Source of the DNA: Ferribacterium limneticum
GTDB taxonomy: Bacteria; Pseudomonadota; Gammaproteobacteria; Burkholderiales; Rhodocyclaceae
Assembly: GCF_020510625.1 (NCBI RefSeq)
Contig: NZ_CP075191.1
Span: forward strand, 4,069,501 to 4,133,500
DNA length: 64,000 nucleotides
Reading direction: 5' to 3'
The position numbers were made by a program, and so were the translations under genes. Under the pieces are notes generated by a model that saw only the letters and a list, made by a program, of their open reading frames with translations, did not search any database and was not told the DNA's origin. Positions 32,942 through 41,591 of the stretch are shown piece after piece (positions within the stretch are counted from its first letter, which is position 1; each line of letters opens with the position of its first letter).

Positions 32942-34654
32942 TCAGGTGTTGTCGGTCGCAATACCGTACTTCTTGGCCACCGTGACATACAGTTCGCGCG
33001 CCGAGGCCACCTTGGCACTCTTCCGGTCCTTGCGCTGGGCTCGCTGCAGATAATCCAGCGCCCGGGCCGCCAGATCGGCATCCCAACCCTTCTTGTCCAT
33101 CAGCGAATAGATCGCCTTGGCGGCATTGACCAGGAACTGCAGGTTGGGCACCTGCTCGGCCGCCTGGATCAGCAGTTGCACGGCGCCTTCCAGATCGCCG
33201 CTGCGCGCTGCCATGACGCCCTTGTTGTTCAGGTCGATGATTTCCTTGCCGACCTGATCGAGCAGGGCCTTGCCGGCATCGGGCTGGCCGGTCTTTTCGA
33301 AAACACTGGTGATGTGATCGATCAGGTGCGGGTCTTCGTGGTTTTCAGCCGCCACCTGACGCATGATTTTCGCCGCTTCGCCTTCGTTGCCGGTCGCGTA
33401 GCAGGCATGGGCCAGATCGATCGCCAGCCGCTGTGAAACATGCTTGCCCTTGTCGGCCGCCTCGGTACCAATCGAACGCTGTAACTCCAGCGCCTTGTCC
33501 ACCAATTGCTGCGCCTTGTCACCGGAACCTTCGGCATGCAGGCACAGGCTCTCAGTAACCAAGGCGGCCAGTTCGGCCTGCTTGTCGCCACGCCATTCCC
33601 GCTTCATTTCGGTGGCAATCTTGCGCGAAGCCGCTACATCGCCACGCTCGATCAGCACCCGCGACAGATTGGCAAAATCATCCACCGTCCGCAGGCTGGA
33701 ACCCCGGTTACGCTCGATCACCTTGCCATAAGCCTTCTCGGCGGCGAGCAAATCCTTGTTGCGGGCAGCGACATCACCAACCAGGCGCTGCCGCACTGTG
33801 TTGTGCGGCGAGGCATCGGCACCGCGCTGCAGCGACTGCTGGGCTTCCTTCAGGCGCCCCTGCGCTTCATGCACCGAAGCCAGGAAATCGTAGGCCGACA
33901 GAAATTCCGGTGCCTCCGAAGTCACCTGTTCGGCCAGTTGCTCGGCCTCATCGAGCGCGCCACGATCGCGCAAGGCCATCGCCAACCCCATCTTGGCCCA
34001 CGGCACGACTCGCCCTTCAAGCACGCGCCGGAACACTTCTTCGGCTTCGCGGGTACGCCCCAACTGATGCAGCAACTCCCCCTTGAAGCGCAAAGCGTCG
34101 TACATATAAACCGGCTGCTGCTGGATAACACGATCGCAGGCGGCAATCGCTTCCTGCAGTGCGCCGCTTTCGATCTGCTCATAAACCTTGCGCAGCACAT
34201 GCTTCTTGTAGACAGCCTTGACCAAGCGGGCCTGCAACTGCTCGGCGGTGAACGGCTTGATCAGGTAATCGTCCGGTGCCAGTTCGGCCAGCGCCACAAC
34301 ATTGGTGTAGCTGCGTTCGCTGGTGATGATCAGATAGACCGTCGACAAGGGAATCAGGTGGGCATGGCGCAGTTCTTCGAGGAGCTGCTGGCCATCCCGG
34401 CCATCATCGAGGACGAAATCCGACAGGATGATGTCGAAGCGATTGCCCTTGACCTGACGAATCACTTCCGCCGAATTGCCTGCCCCATGCACCATGGTCA
34501 CGCCCAGCGCGCCCAGCATCAGGCGCAACGAATCCCGCGCCGGCGAATGACGGTCGACAATCAAAACCCGTTTCTTGGTCAGCGACTGCTGCAAAACCAG
34601 CAGCATCTCTTCGTTGTCGAGTGTGCTGGAACCCTTGGCTTGGCTTGTGCTCAT
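32942..34654 (-). CDS. Response regulator with TPR repeats
   Basis: 570 aa. CheY-like receiver domain at about 28-150: RVLIVDRHSPARDSLR, phospho-acceptor Asp79 in IILSDFVLDD and Lys in DYLIKPFT. The remaining 400 residues are TPR-type helical repeats (AYDFLASVHEAQGRLKEAQQSLQRG; EGEAAKIMRQVAAEN). No DNA-binding or cyclase output domain is visible, so the output is probably protein-protein contact. No histidine kinase gene is adjacent. The likely full-length start has no strong ribosome site. Confidence 0.88.
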   Translation of the reverse strand: MSTSQAKGSSTLDNEEMLLVLQQSLTKKRVLIVDRHSPARDSLRLMLGALGVTMVHGAGNSAEVIRQVKGNRFDIILSDFVLDDGRDGQQLLEELRHAHLIPLSTVYLIITSERSYTNVVALAELAPDDYLIKPFTAEQLQARLVKAVYKKHVLRKVYEQIESGALQEAIAACDRVIQQQPVYMYDALRFKGELLHQLGRTREAEEVFRRVLEGRVVPWAKMGLAMALRDRGALDEAEQLAEQVTSEAPEFLSAYDFLASVHEAQGRLKEAQQSLQRGADASPHNTVRQRLVGDVAARNKDLLAAEKAYGKVIERNRGSSLRTVDDFANLSRVLIERGDVAASRKIATEMKREWRGDKQAELAALVTESLCLHAEGSGDKAQQLVDKALELQRSIGTEAADKGKHVSQRLAIDLAHACYATGNEGEAAKIMRQVAAENHEDPHLIDHITSVFEKTGQPDAGKALLDQVGKEIIDLNNKGVMAARSGDLEGAVQLLIQAAEQVPNLQFLVNAAKAIYSLMDKKGWDADLAARALDYLQRAQRKDRKSAKVASARELYVTVAKKYGIATDNT

Positions 34655-34772
34655 TCATGTCAAGGTACTTCAGTTCATAGGGCAGGGCAAGATGGCGGCA
34701 AAAACCTGTGAGATTTCAGCGCCCTGAAGTAAAATCCGCGGTCCGATACCGCGCTGCAACATAGCTATTTCA

Positions 34773-36677
34773 ATGCTCTATCCCACCCGTTTCGATGTCA
34801 TCGTCGTCGGCGGCGGTCATGCCGGCACCGAGGCTGCGCTTGCCGCGGCGCGGGCGGGTGCGAACACGCTGCTGCTGACCCACAACCTCGACACGCTGGG
34901 GGCGATGAGCTGCAATCCATCGATCGGCGGCATCGGCAAGGGCCATCTGGTCCGTGAGGTCGATGCGCTGGGCGGCGCGATGGCAGCGGCCACTGACGAA
35001 GCCGGTATCCAGTTCCGCATCCTGAATGCCTCGAAAGGCCCGGCCGTCCGCGCCACCCGCGCCCAGGCCGACCGTGTGCTTTACAAGCAGGCCATCCGCA
35101 GCCGACTGGAAAACCAGCCCAATCTGACCATTTTCGCCGAAGCCTGCGACGACCTGATCGTCGAAGGTGACCACGTCGCCGGTGCGGTCACGCAGCTCGG
35201 CATTCGCTTCGAAGCAAATGCTGTCGTACTCACTGCCGGCACCTTCCTCAACGGCAAGATTCATGTCGGGCTGGAAAACTACACCGGCGGCCGCATGGGC
35301 GATCCACCGTCGGTATCGCTGGCCAGCCGCCTGAAGGAACTGAATCTGCCGCAAGGCCGCTTGAAGACCGGCACGCCGCCACGCCTCGACGGCAAGACCA
35401 TCGATTTTTCGGTGATGGAAGAACAGCATTCGGACACCCCGATGCCGGTCTTTTCTTTCCTCGGCAACGCCGCCCAGCACCCGCGCCAACTGCCGTGCTG
35501 GATCACCGAAACCAACGAGCGCACGCACGACATCATCCGCAGCGGCCTGGACCGTTCGCCGATGTACACCGGCGTCATCGAAGGCGTCGGCCCACGCTAC
35601 TGCCCGTCTATTGAAGACAAGATCCACCGCTTCGCCGACAAGGACAAGCACAACGTCTTTCTCGAACCGGAAGGCCTGACCACGCACGAGATCTACCCGA
35701 ACGGCGTGTCCACCAGCCTACCCTTCGACATCCAGCTGGCGCTGGTTCGCTCGATCCGCGGCATGGAAAACTGCCACATCCTGCGCCCCGGCTACGCCAT
35801 CGAATACGATTTCTACGATCCGCGCGGCCTTAAGGACACGCTGGAAACCAAGGCGATCAACGGCCTGTTCTTCGCCGGCCAGATCAACGGCACGACCGGC
35901 TACGAAGAGGCCGCAGCCCAAGGCCTGCTGGCTGGCGTCAACGCCGTGCGCTACGTGCGCGGCGAATCCGGCTGGTGCCCGAAGCGCAACGAAGCCTACC
36001 TCGGCGTGCTGGTCGACGACCTGATCACGCGCGGCGTTTCCGACCCCTACCGGATGTTCACCAGCCGCGCCGAATACCGCCTGAGCCTGCGCGAAGACAA
36101 CGCCGACCTGCGCTTGACCGAGCAGGGTCGCGAACTCGGCCTGGTTGATGACATTCGCTGGGCTGCCTTCTGCCAGAAGCGCGACGCCATTGCCAGCGAG
36201 CAGGAGCGCCTGAAATCAACCTGGGTCAATCCCAAGCTGACACCGGCCGAAGATTGCATCCGCGTCCTCGGCAAGCCAATCGAACACGAATACAACCTGT
36301 TCGAACTACTGCGCCGCCCCGAGGTGAGCTACGAAGCGCTTGTCACCTTGCCTCTTCAGGGGCAAACGGAAATTCCAGCCAGAATTGAGATGGACCCGGC
36401 GGTTGTCGAGCAACTGGAAATCTCCGCCAAGTATCAAGGCTACATCGACCGTCAGGCCGAGGAAGTCGCCAAGTCGGCCAATTATGAAAACACCGTGCTA
36501 CCCGCTGATCTGGACTATGCCACCGTCGCCGGCCTGTCCAACGAGGTCAAGCAAAAGCTCGCCCAGCACAAGCCACAGACTATCGGTCAGGCCTCTCGCG
36601 TTCAGGGCATCACGCCGGCCGCCATTTCGCTGCTGCTGATCCACCTGAAGCGCCACAACCTCAGCCACGCCGCATGA
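34773..36677 (+). CDS. mnmG: tRNA uridine-34 carboxymethylaminomethyl enzyme MnmG
   Basis: FAD-dependent tRNA-modifying enzyme (with MnmE), 634 aa, full length. FAD-binding VVGGGHAGTEAALAAARAG near residue 10, CNPSIGGIGKGHL, LKTGTPPRLDG, FFAGQINGTTGYEEAAAQG, and the C-terminal domain ending in QASRVQGITPAAISLLLIHLK. First gene of mnmG-rsmG-parA-parB, each overlapping the next by 4 bp, the usual near-origin order in proteobacteria. Confidence 0.98.
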   Translation: MLYPTRFDVIVVGGGHAGTEAALAAARAGANTLLLTHNLDTLGAMSCNPSIGGIGKGHLVREVDALGGAMAAATDEAGIQFRILNASKGPAVRATRAQADRVLYKQAIRSRLENQPNLTIFAEACDDLIVEGDHVAGAVTQLGIRFEANAVVLTAGTFLNGKIHVGLENYTGGRMGDPPSVSLASRLKELNLPQGRLKTGTPPRLDGKTIDFSVMEEQHSDTPMPVFSFLGNAAQHPRQLPCWITETNERTHDIIRSGLDRSPMYTGVIEGVGPRYCPSIEDKIHRFADKDKHNVFLEPEGLTTHEIYPNGVSTSLPFDIQLALVRSIRGMENCHILRPGYAIEYDFYDPRGLKDTLETKAINGLFFAGQINGTTGYEEAAAQGLLAGVNAVRYVRGESGWCPKRNEAYLGVLVDDLITRGVSDPYRMFTSRAEYRLSLREDNADLRLTEQGRELGLVDDIRWAAFCQKRDAIASEQERLKSTWVNPKLTPAEDCIRVLGKPIEHEYNLFELLRRPEVSYEALVTLPLQGQTEIPARIEMDPAVVEQLEISAKYQGYIDRQAEEVAKSANYENTVLPADLDYATVAGLSNEVKQKLAQHKPQTIGQASRVQGITPAAISLLLIHLKRHNLSHAA

Positions 36678-37291
36678 GCCAGAACGCACTCGCAGCAGGC
36701 CTCGCCGCCCTTGACATCACGCTGCCAGCCGATGGGCAGCACAAGCTGCTCGCCTTCCGCGACCTGCTGCTCAAGTGGAACAAGACCTACAACCTGACTG
36801 CGCTGCGAGATCCGGCTCTGGCCATATCTCACCACCTGCTCGACTCGCTGGCCATCCTGCCGCATGTTGGCACCGGCAATCTGCTCGATGTTGGTAGTGG
36901 CGGCGGCCTGCCCGGCATTCCGCTCGCCATCGCCCGACCCGATTTATCCGTCAGCATGGTCGACACCGTGCAGAAGAAAACCACTTTCCTGCAGCAAGCT
37001 GTCATCGAACTGGCGCTGAAGAATGTTACGGTGCACCACGCCCGGGTCGAGGAAATGCAGGGGCAATACGCCCAGATCAGCTCGCGCGCCTTCGCCGAAA
37101 TCGGCCTTTTCATCAGCCTGACCCGCCACCTGCTGGCCCCGAACGGTCGCTGGCTGGCCATGAAAGGGGTACGACCGGACGACGAACTCAAAGCCCTGCC
37201 CGCCGACATCATGGTTGAAGCGATCATTCCGCTCACTGTGCCGGGGCTGGATGCCGAACGACATTTGATCATCTTGAAAGCCGGGTCATGA
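36674..37291 (+). CDS. rsmG: 16S rRNA (guanine-527-N7) methyltransferase RsmG
   Basis: 205 aa. SAM-binding LLDVGSGGGLPGIPLAIARP, conserved KWNKTYNLTALRDP N-terminal motif and SRAFAEI. Overlaps mnmG and parA by 4 bp each. Complete and typical in length. Confidence 0.97.
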   Translation: MSQNALAAGLAALDITLPADGQHKLLAFRDLLLKWNKTYNLTALRDPALAISHHLLDSLAILPHVGTGNLLDVGSGGGLPGIPLAIARPDLSVSMVDTVQKKTTFLQQAVIELALKNVTVHHARVEEMQGQYAQISSRAFAEIGLFISLTRHLLAPNGRWLAMKGVRPDDELKALPADIMVEAIIPLTVPGLDAERHLIILKAGS

Positions 37292-38049
37292 AAGTACTCG
37301 CCATAACCAACCAGAAGGGCGGCGTCGGCAAGACGACCACCGCAGTGAATCTGGCGGCGTCGCTGGCTGCTGAAGGCAAGCGTGTCCTGCTGATTGACAT
37401 GGATCCGCAGGGCAACGCGACGACCGGATCCGGCATCACCAAGAAAGAAGCGCTGCCGACCGTCTATCAACTGCTGATTGGGGCCGCAACCCTGCTCGAA
37501 GTCTGCATCAAGACCGACTTCGATTTCGACATCCTGCCCGCCAACCGGGAGTTGGCTGGCGCCGAAGTCGAAATGATCGAGCTCGACCAACGCGAATACC
37601 GCCTGAAAAAGGCCTTGGCGCAAAACCACGCCGAATACGATTTCGTGCTAATCGACTGCCCGCCAGCCCTCAACATGCTGACCGTCAACGCCCTGGTCGC
37701 CGCCGATTCCGTGCTGATCCCCATGCAGTGCGAGTACTACGCGCTGGAAGGCCTGTCCGACTTGGTCGAAACGCTGCGCAAGGTGCGCCACCACCTCAAT
37801 TCGCGCCTCGAAATCGAAGGCCTGTTGCGCACCATGTACAACGGCCAAAGCACGCTGACCCAGCAGGTTTCCAGCGAACTCGAAAGCCACTTCGGCGACA
37901 AGGTCTACAAGACCATCGTGCCGCGCAATGTCCGCCTGGCCGAAGCGCCGTCCTACGGCAAGCCGGTCATCGCCTTCGACAAGAACTCGAAGGGCGCCCA
38001 AGCCTACAGCGCCCTCGCCCAGGAAATCCTCGAAAGGACCGCAGCATGA
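37288..38049 (+). CDS. parA: Chromosome-partitioning ATPase ParA (Soj)
   Basis: 253 aa. Deviant Walker A TNQKGGVGKTTTAVNLAASL at the very N-terminus, Walker A' LLIDMDPQGNATTG, and VLIDCPPALNMLT. Short N-terminus means the chromosomal (type Ib-like) ParA. Overlaps rsmG and parB by 4 bp. No parS-like perfect 16-bp palindrome was seen in this window. Confidence 0.97.
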   Translation: MKVLAITNQKGGVGKTTTAVNLAASLAAEGKRVLLIDMDPQGNATTGSGITKKEALPTVYQLLIGAATLLEVCIKTDFDFDILPANRELAGAEVEMIELDQREYRLKKALAQNHAEYDFVLIDCPPALNMLTVNALVAADSVLIPMQCEYYALEGLSDLVETLRKVRHHLNSRLEIEGLLRTMYNGQSTLTQQVSSELESHFGDKVYKTIVPRNVRLAEAPSYGKPVIAFDKNSKGAQAYSALAQEILERTAA

Positions 38050-38900
38050 TCAAGATGAAAGGACTCGGCCGCGGCCTCGACGCGCTGCTCTCCGGCAGCG
38101 ACGCCAAACCCGAAGACGAACTGCGCAACCTACCGGTCGAACGCCTGAAACCCGGCAAGTACCAGCCGCGCACCCACATGGATCAGGACTCGCTGGCCGA
38201 ACTCGCCGCCTCGATCAAGGCCCAGGGCGTCATGCAGCCGATTCTCGTGCGCGCCGTCAACAACACGCCCGGTGCCGAGCGTTATGAAATCGTCGCCGGC
38301 GAACGCCGCTGGCGCGCCTCCCAACTGGCCGGCCTGAGCGAAGTTCCGGTCCTCGTCCGCAGCATTCCGGACGAACAGGCGCTGGCCATGGCGCTCATCG
38401 AGAACATCCAGCGCGAGAACCTGAATCCGCTCGAAGAAGCCCAGGGCCTGCAACGCCTGATCGACGAATTCGGCCTGACTCACCAGCAAGCCGCCGATGC
38501 CGTTGGCCGCTCCCGCCCCGCTGCCAGCAACCTGTTGCGCCTTTTGCAACTAAGCGCCCCAGTTCAGGAACTACTGATGACCGGCAAACTCGATATGGGC
38601 CACGCCCGCGCTCTGTTGCCGCTGACAGGCGCCCAGCAAGTCGCCATTGCGCAACGCATCGTCCAGAAAGGGCTGTCGGTACGAGAAGCCGAACGCCTCG
38701 TTCAACAAATTACCAACCCCCCGAAAACATCCAGCGAAAAGCCTGTCGACCGCGACTTGCTCCGTCTTCAGGAAAATCTCGCGGATGGCCTTGGCGCCAA
38801 CGTCCAGATTCGCACCAACAAAAAAGGGGCCGGCAAAGTCACGATTGAATTCGGTAGCCTGGACCAACTCGACGGCCTGATTTCCCGGCTATCCGTTTAA
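38046..38900 (+). CDS. parB: Chromosome-partitioning protein ParB
   Basis: 284 aa from MIKMKGLGRGLDALL, the classical chromosomal ParB N-terminus. CTP-binding ParB/Srx motifs PGKYQPRTHMDQ and AGERRWRASQLAG; helix-turn-helix LTHQQAADAVGRSRPAASNLLRLL; C-terminal dimer domain with VTIEFGSLDQLDGLISRL. An upstream in-frame extension to 37728 lies inside parA and is rejected. Confidence 0.97.
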   Translation: MIKMKGLGRGLDALLSGSDAKPEDELRNLPVERLKPGKYQPRTHMDQDSLAELAASIKAQGVMQPILVRAVNNTPGAERYEIVAGERRWRASQLAGLSEVPVLVRSIPDEQALAMALIENIQRENLNPLEEAQGLQRLIDEFGLTHQQAADAVGRSRPAASNLLRLLQLSAPVQELLMTGKLDMGHARALLPLTGAQQVAIAQRIVQKGLSVREAERLVQQITNPPKTSSEKPVDRDLLRLQENLADGLGANVQIRTNKKGAGKVTIEFGSLDQLDGLISRLSV

Positions 38901-38964
38901 CGAATGTTACTAATCGTAAGCGACTGTCTTTCAGGGAAAACCCTTAATTTGTGCGCCGCGGAAA

Positions 38965-38993
38965 TTGACTCATTTATAAGAGTTGTTTACACT
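38965..38993 (+). promoter_or_regulatory. Promoter of the ATP synthase operon
   Basis: TTGACT (38965-38970), 17-bp spacer, TACACT (38988-38993), 26 bp before the atpI start. Good match to a sigma-70 promoter. Confidence 0.72.
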
Positions 38994-39019
38994 TGCGAGG
39001 TTTCTGATCGAGGTATGTC

Positions 39020-39376
39020 TTGCATCCGCAGGTAAGCTGGATTCTCAGTCGCCAAGCGGCATTGACAATTGTTCTGGGAGTTCTTGCCTGGGCAATCTTC
39101 AGTGTAAATGCAGCCATCTCGGTCCTGATCGGGGGATCAATCGGCGTCATTGCAAATCTCGGCTACGTGCTGAGGGCCATGCGAATGAATGCCGGACTTG
39201 ACCCGGTAAAAGCTTACCGGGCGCAGACAGCGGGCGAGGGGTTCAAGTTTCTACTCACGCTCATTGGCTTCGCCCTTGTGTTCTTGAAGTTCAAGGAAGT
39301 GGCAGTTTTACCACTCTTCCTTGGTTACGCATCAACCTTCGTCATCTACTGGATGGCATTGCTGAAGCAACGCTAG
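39020..39376 (+). CDS. atpI: ATP synthase subunit I (AtpI)
   Basis: 118-aa membrane protein with four hydrophobic segments (about 12-30, 33-52, 74-90, 96-114), the UncI/AtpI pattern. A TTG start with GAGGT upstream is likely. Assists assembly of the c-ring. First gene of the operon, 16 bp before atpB. Confidence 0.88.
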   Translation: MHPQVSWILSRQAALTIVLGVLAWAIFSVNAAISVLIGGSIGVIANLGYVLRAMRMNAGLDPVKAYRAQTAGEGFKFLLTLIGFALVFLKFKEVAVLPLFLGYASTFVIYWMALLKQR

Positions 39377-39392
39377 ACAGACTGGAGAAAAC

Positions 39393-40202
39393 ATGAGCGC
39401 AGACGGCGGCACACTGACCACCACAGGTTATATCGAACACCACCTTACCAATCTCGCTGTCTGTGCAGACAGCGCCAAGGTAGATGGCGTCTGTTCCGGT
39501 TTCTGGACTTTCCACCTCGACACCCTGCTTGTTTCCGGCATCTTGGGACTGGTAGTTTTCGGCCTGATGGCCATGCTGGCAAGCAAAGCCACCTCAGGCA
39601 TCCCGTCGAGTGGCCAAAACTTTGTTGAAATGGTCGTCGGCCTCGTCGATCAACAGGTTCGTGACACTTTCCATGGCCGTAGCGCCTTGGTTACTCCACT
39701 GGCAATCACGATCTTTGTCTGGGTTTTCGTCATGAACGCCATGGACTTGATCCCGGTCGATTTCCTGCCGACCGCCTTGCAAGCTGCTACTGGCAACCAT
39801 CACCTGCCGTTCAAGTTCGTTCCGACCACCGACCCCAACCTGACCTTCGCGATGTCGCTCACAGTCTTCGCCATCTCGATTTTCATGGGCCTGAAGGTCA
39901 AGGGTTTCGGCCACTTCATGCATGAAGTGTTCGCAGTCCCGTTTGGCATCAAGATGGCGCCGATCAACCTGCTATTCCGTATCGTCGAGGAAATCGCCCG
40001 ACCGATCTCTCTCTCCCTGCGACTCTTCGGCAACATGTACGCCGGTGAGATGGTGTTCATCCTGATCGCCCTGCTCGGCGTGTATCAACTCCCGCTGGCC
40101 CTGCCCTGGGAACTGTTCCACATCCTGATTATTACCCTGCAAGCTTTCGTATTCATGATGCTGACCATTGTGTACATGTCGATGGCTGCAGAATCGCACT
40201 AA
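39393..40202 (+). CDS. atpB: ATP synthase F0 subunit a
   Basis: 269 aa, membrane stator subunit lining the proton half-channels. Conserved Arg in ISLSLRLFGNMYAGEMV, and the final helix LQAFVFMMLTIVYMSMA. N-terminal hydrophilic segment followed by five to six helices. Second gene of the operon. Confidence 0.97.
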   Translation: MSADGGTLTTTGYIEHHLTNLAVCADSAKVDGVCSGFWTFHLDTLLVSGILGLVVFGLMAMLASKATSGIPSSGQNFVEMVVGLVDQQVRDTFHGRSALVTPLAITIFVWVFVMNAMDLIPVDFLPTALQAATGNHHLPFKFVPTTDPNLTFAMSLTVFAISIFMGLKVKGFGHFMHEVFAVPFGIKMAPINLLFRIVEEIARPISLSLRLFGNMYAGEMVFILIALLGVYQLPLALPWELFHILIITLQAFVFMMLTIVYMSMAAESH

Positions 40203-40269
40203 GTCTTACCTGTTTTCTTGTAGTTTTTACTTTTAACCCCGCATTAACCTACCTTACTGAGGAGTAAAC

Positions 40270-40530
40270 ATGGAACTCGCAACCGTTCTCTCCAACACCG
40301 CTATTGCTGTAGCCATCCTGATCGGCGCCGGCGCTCTCGGTACCGCTATTGGCTTCGGTATTCTCGGCGGCCGCTTCCTGGAAGGCGCTGCACGTCAGCC
40401 GGAAATGATCCCCACCCTGCAAGTTAAGATGTTCATCGTCGCCGGTCTGCTCGACGCCGTGACCATGATCGGTGTTGGTATCGCTCTGTTCCTGCTCTTC
40501 GCAAACCCGTTCCTGGCTCTGCTGAAGTAA
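40270..40530 (+). CDS. atpE: ATP synthase F0 subunit c
   Basis: 86-aa two-helix proteolipid of the rotor ring. Loop ARQPE (41-45) and ion-binding Asp62 in GLLDAVTMIGVG. No glutamine or glutamate pattern of Na+-type rings is present, so proton coupling is expected. AGGAG ribosome site in the 67-bp gap after atpB. Confidence 0.97.
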   Translation: MELATVLSNTAIAVAILIGAGALGTAIGFGILGGRFLEGAARQPEMIPTLQVKMFIVAGLLDAVTMIGVGIALFLLFANPFLALLK

Positions 40531-40570
40531 TAACCCGCGCCCCTGAAACCCTTATCACCAGGAGGTTAGC

Positions 40571-41041
40571 GTGAATATCAACGCTACACTGATTGGCCAG
40601 GCAATCTGGTTTGCTCTCTTCATCTGGATCACGATGAAGTACGTCTGGCCGCCGCTGCAAAAAGCAATGGCGGACCGTCAGGCACAGATCGCTGAAGGCC
40701 TGGCTGCAGCTGAACGCGGCAAGCACGAGCAAGAACTTGCTGCCAAGCGTTCTGCTGATGCGCTGCGTGAAGCCAAAGAGAAATCTGCGGACTTCGTAGC
40801 TCAAGCCGAAAAGCGTGCGCAGCAGATCGTCGAAGACGCCAAAGGCACTGCCAAAGTTGAAGCCGACAAGATCGTCGCCGGCGCCAAGGCAGAAATCGAA
40901 CAGGAAGTCGAACGTGCAAAGCAGCAACTGCGTGAGCGCGTCGCCGAACTGGCCGTTGCCGGTGCTGAAAAGATCCTGCGCAAGGAAATCAATGCGTCTG
41001 CGCATGCTGACATGCTCGTCGCTCTGAAACAGGACCTGTAA
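40571..41041 (+). CDS. atpF: ATP synthase F0 subunit b
   Basis: 156 aa: N-terminal membrane helix (about 6-25) then a long charged coiled coil (VAELAVAGAEKILRKEIN near the end), the peripheral stalk. AGGAGG ribosome site precedes a GTG codon at 40571. A single b gene, no b' paralogue. Confidence 0.96.
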   Translation: MNINATLIGQAIWFALFIWITMKYVWPPLQKAMADRQAQIAEGLAAAERGKHEQELAAKRSADALREAKEKSADFVAQAEKRAQQIVEDAKGTAKVEADKIVAGAKAEIEQEVERAKQQLRERVAELAVAGAEKILRKEINASAHADMLVALKQDL

Positions 41042-41045
41042 GCAA

Positions 41046-41582
41046 ATGGCTGAATCCGTCACTATCGCCCGCCCTTACGCCGAAGCCCTGTTCCGCACGG
41101 CCAAGGAAAGCGGCAATCTGGCCAAGTGGTCCGAGCAGGTTTCCCTGCTTGGACAGGTGGCTGCCAATCCCGATGTCGCTTCTGCCATCGGTGATCCTAA
41201 TGTGGCGGCCCCGCAACTGGTCGACCTCTTCCGGTCTGCCTGCGGTACGGCGGTAGATGCGGAGCTGGCGAACTTCATCCAGCTGCTGTCCAACAACGAC
41301 CGTCTCGGACTGTTGCCGGAAATCGCCGGCTTGTACGAAAGTTACAAGCGCGCCGAGGAAGGCACCAAGCAGGCCGAAATCGTTTCTGCCTTCCCGATCG
41401 ATGACAATCAGGTGAAAGCCCTGGTTCCGCAACTCGAAGCGGTCTTCAAGACCAAGCTCGAGGCCGCAGTGTCGGTTGACCCGACCCTGATTGGCGGTAT
41501 CAAGGTAATCGTTGGCGACCAGATGCTGGATGCTTCAGTCCGCGGCAAGCTCGACGCCATGGCTACGGCGCTGAACAACTAG
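41046..41582 (+). CDS. atpH: ATP synthase F1 subunit delta
   Basis: 178 aa, OSCP/delta family: N-terminal ARPYAEALFRTAKE and C-terminal LIGGIKVIVGDQMLDASVRGKLDAM. Connects the peripheral stalk to the F1 head. 4 bp after atpF. Confidence 0.96.
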   Translation: MAESVTIARPYAEALFRTAKESGNLAKWSEQVSLLGQVAANPDVASAIGDPNVAAPQLVDLFRSACGTAVDAELANFIQLLSNNDRLGLLPEIAGLYESYKRAEEGTKQAEIVSAFPIDDNQVKALVPQLEAVFKTKLEAAVSVDPTLIGGIKVIVGDQMLDASVRGKLDAMATALNN

Positions 41583-41591
41583 GAGAATTTC

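Noticed and set aside
37200..38960. parS site near parAB
   Set aside because: No palindrome close to TGTTTCACGTGAAACA was seen when reading this region by eye.
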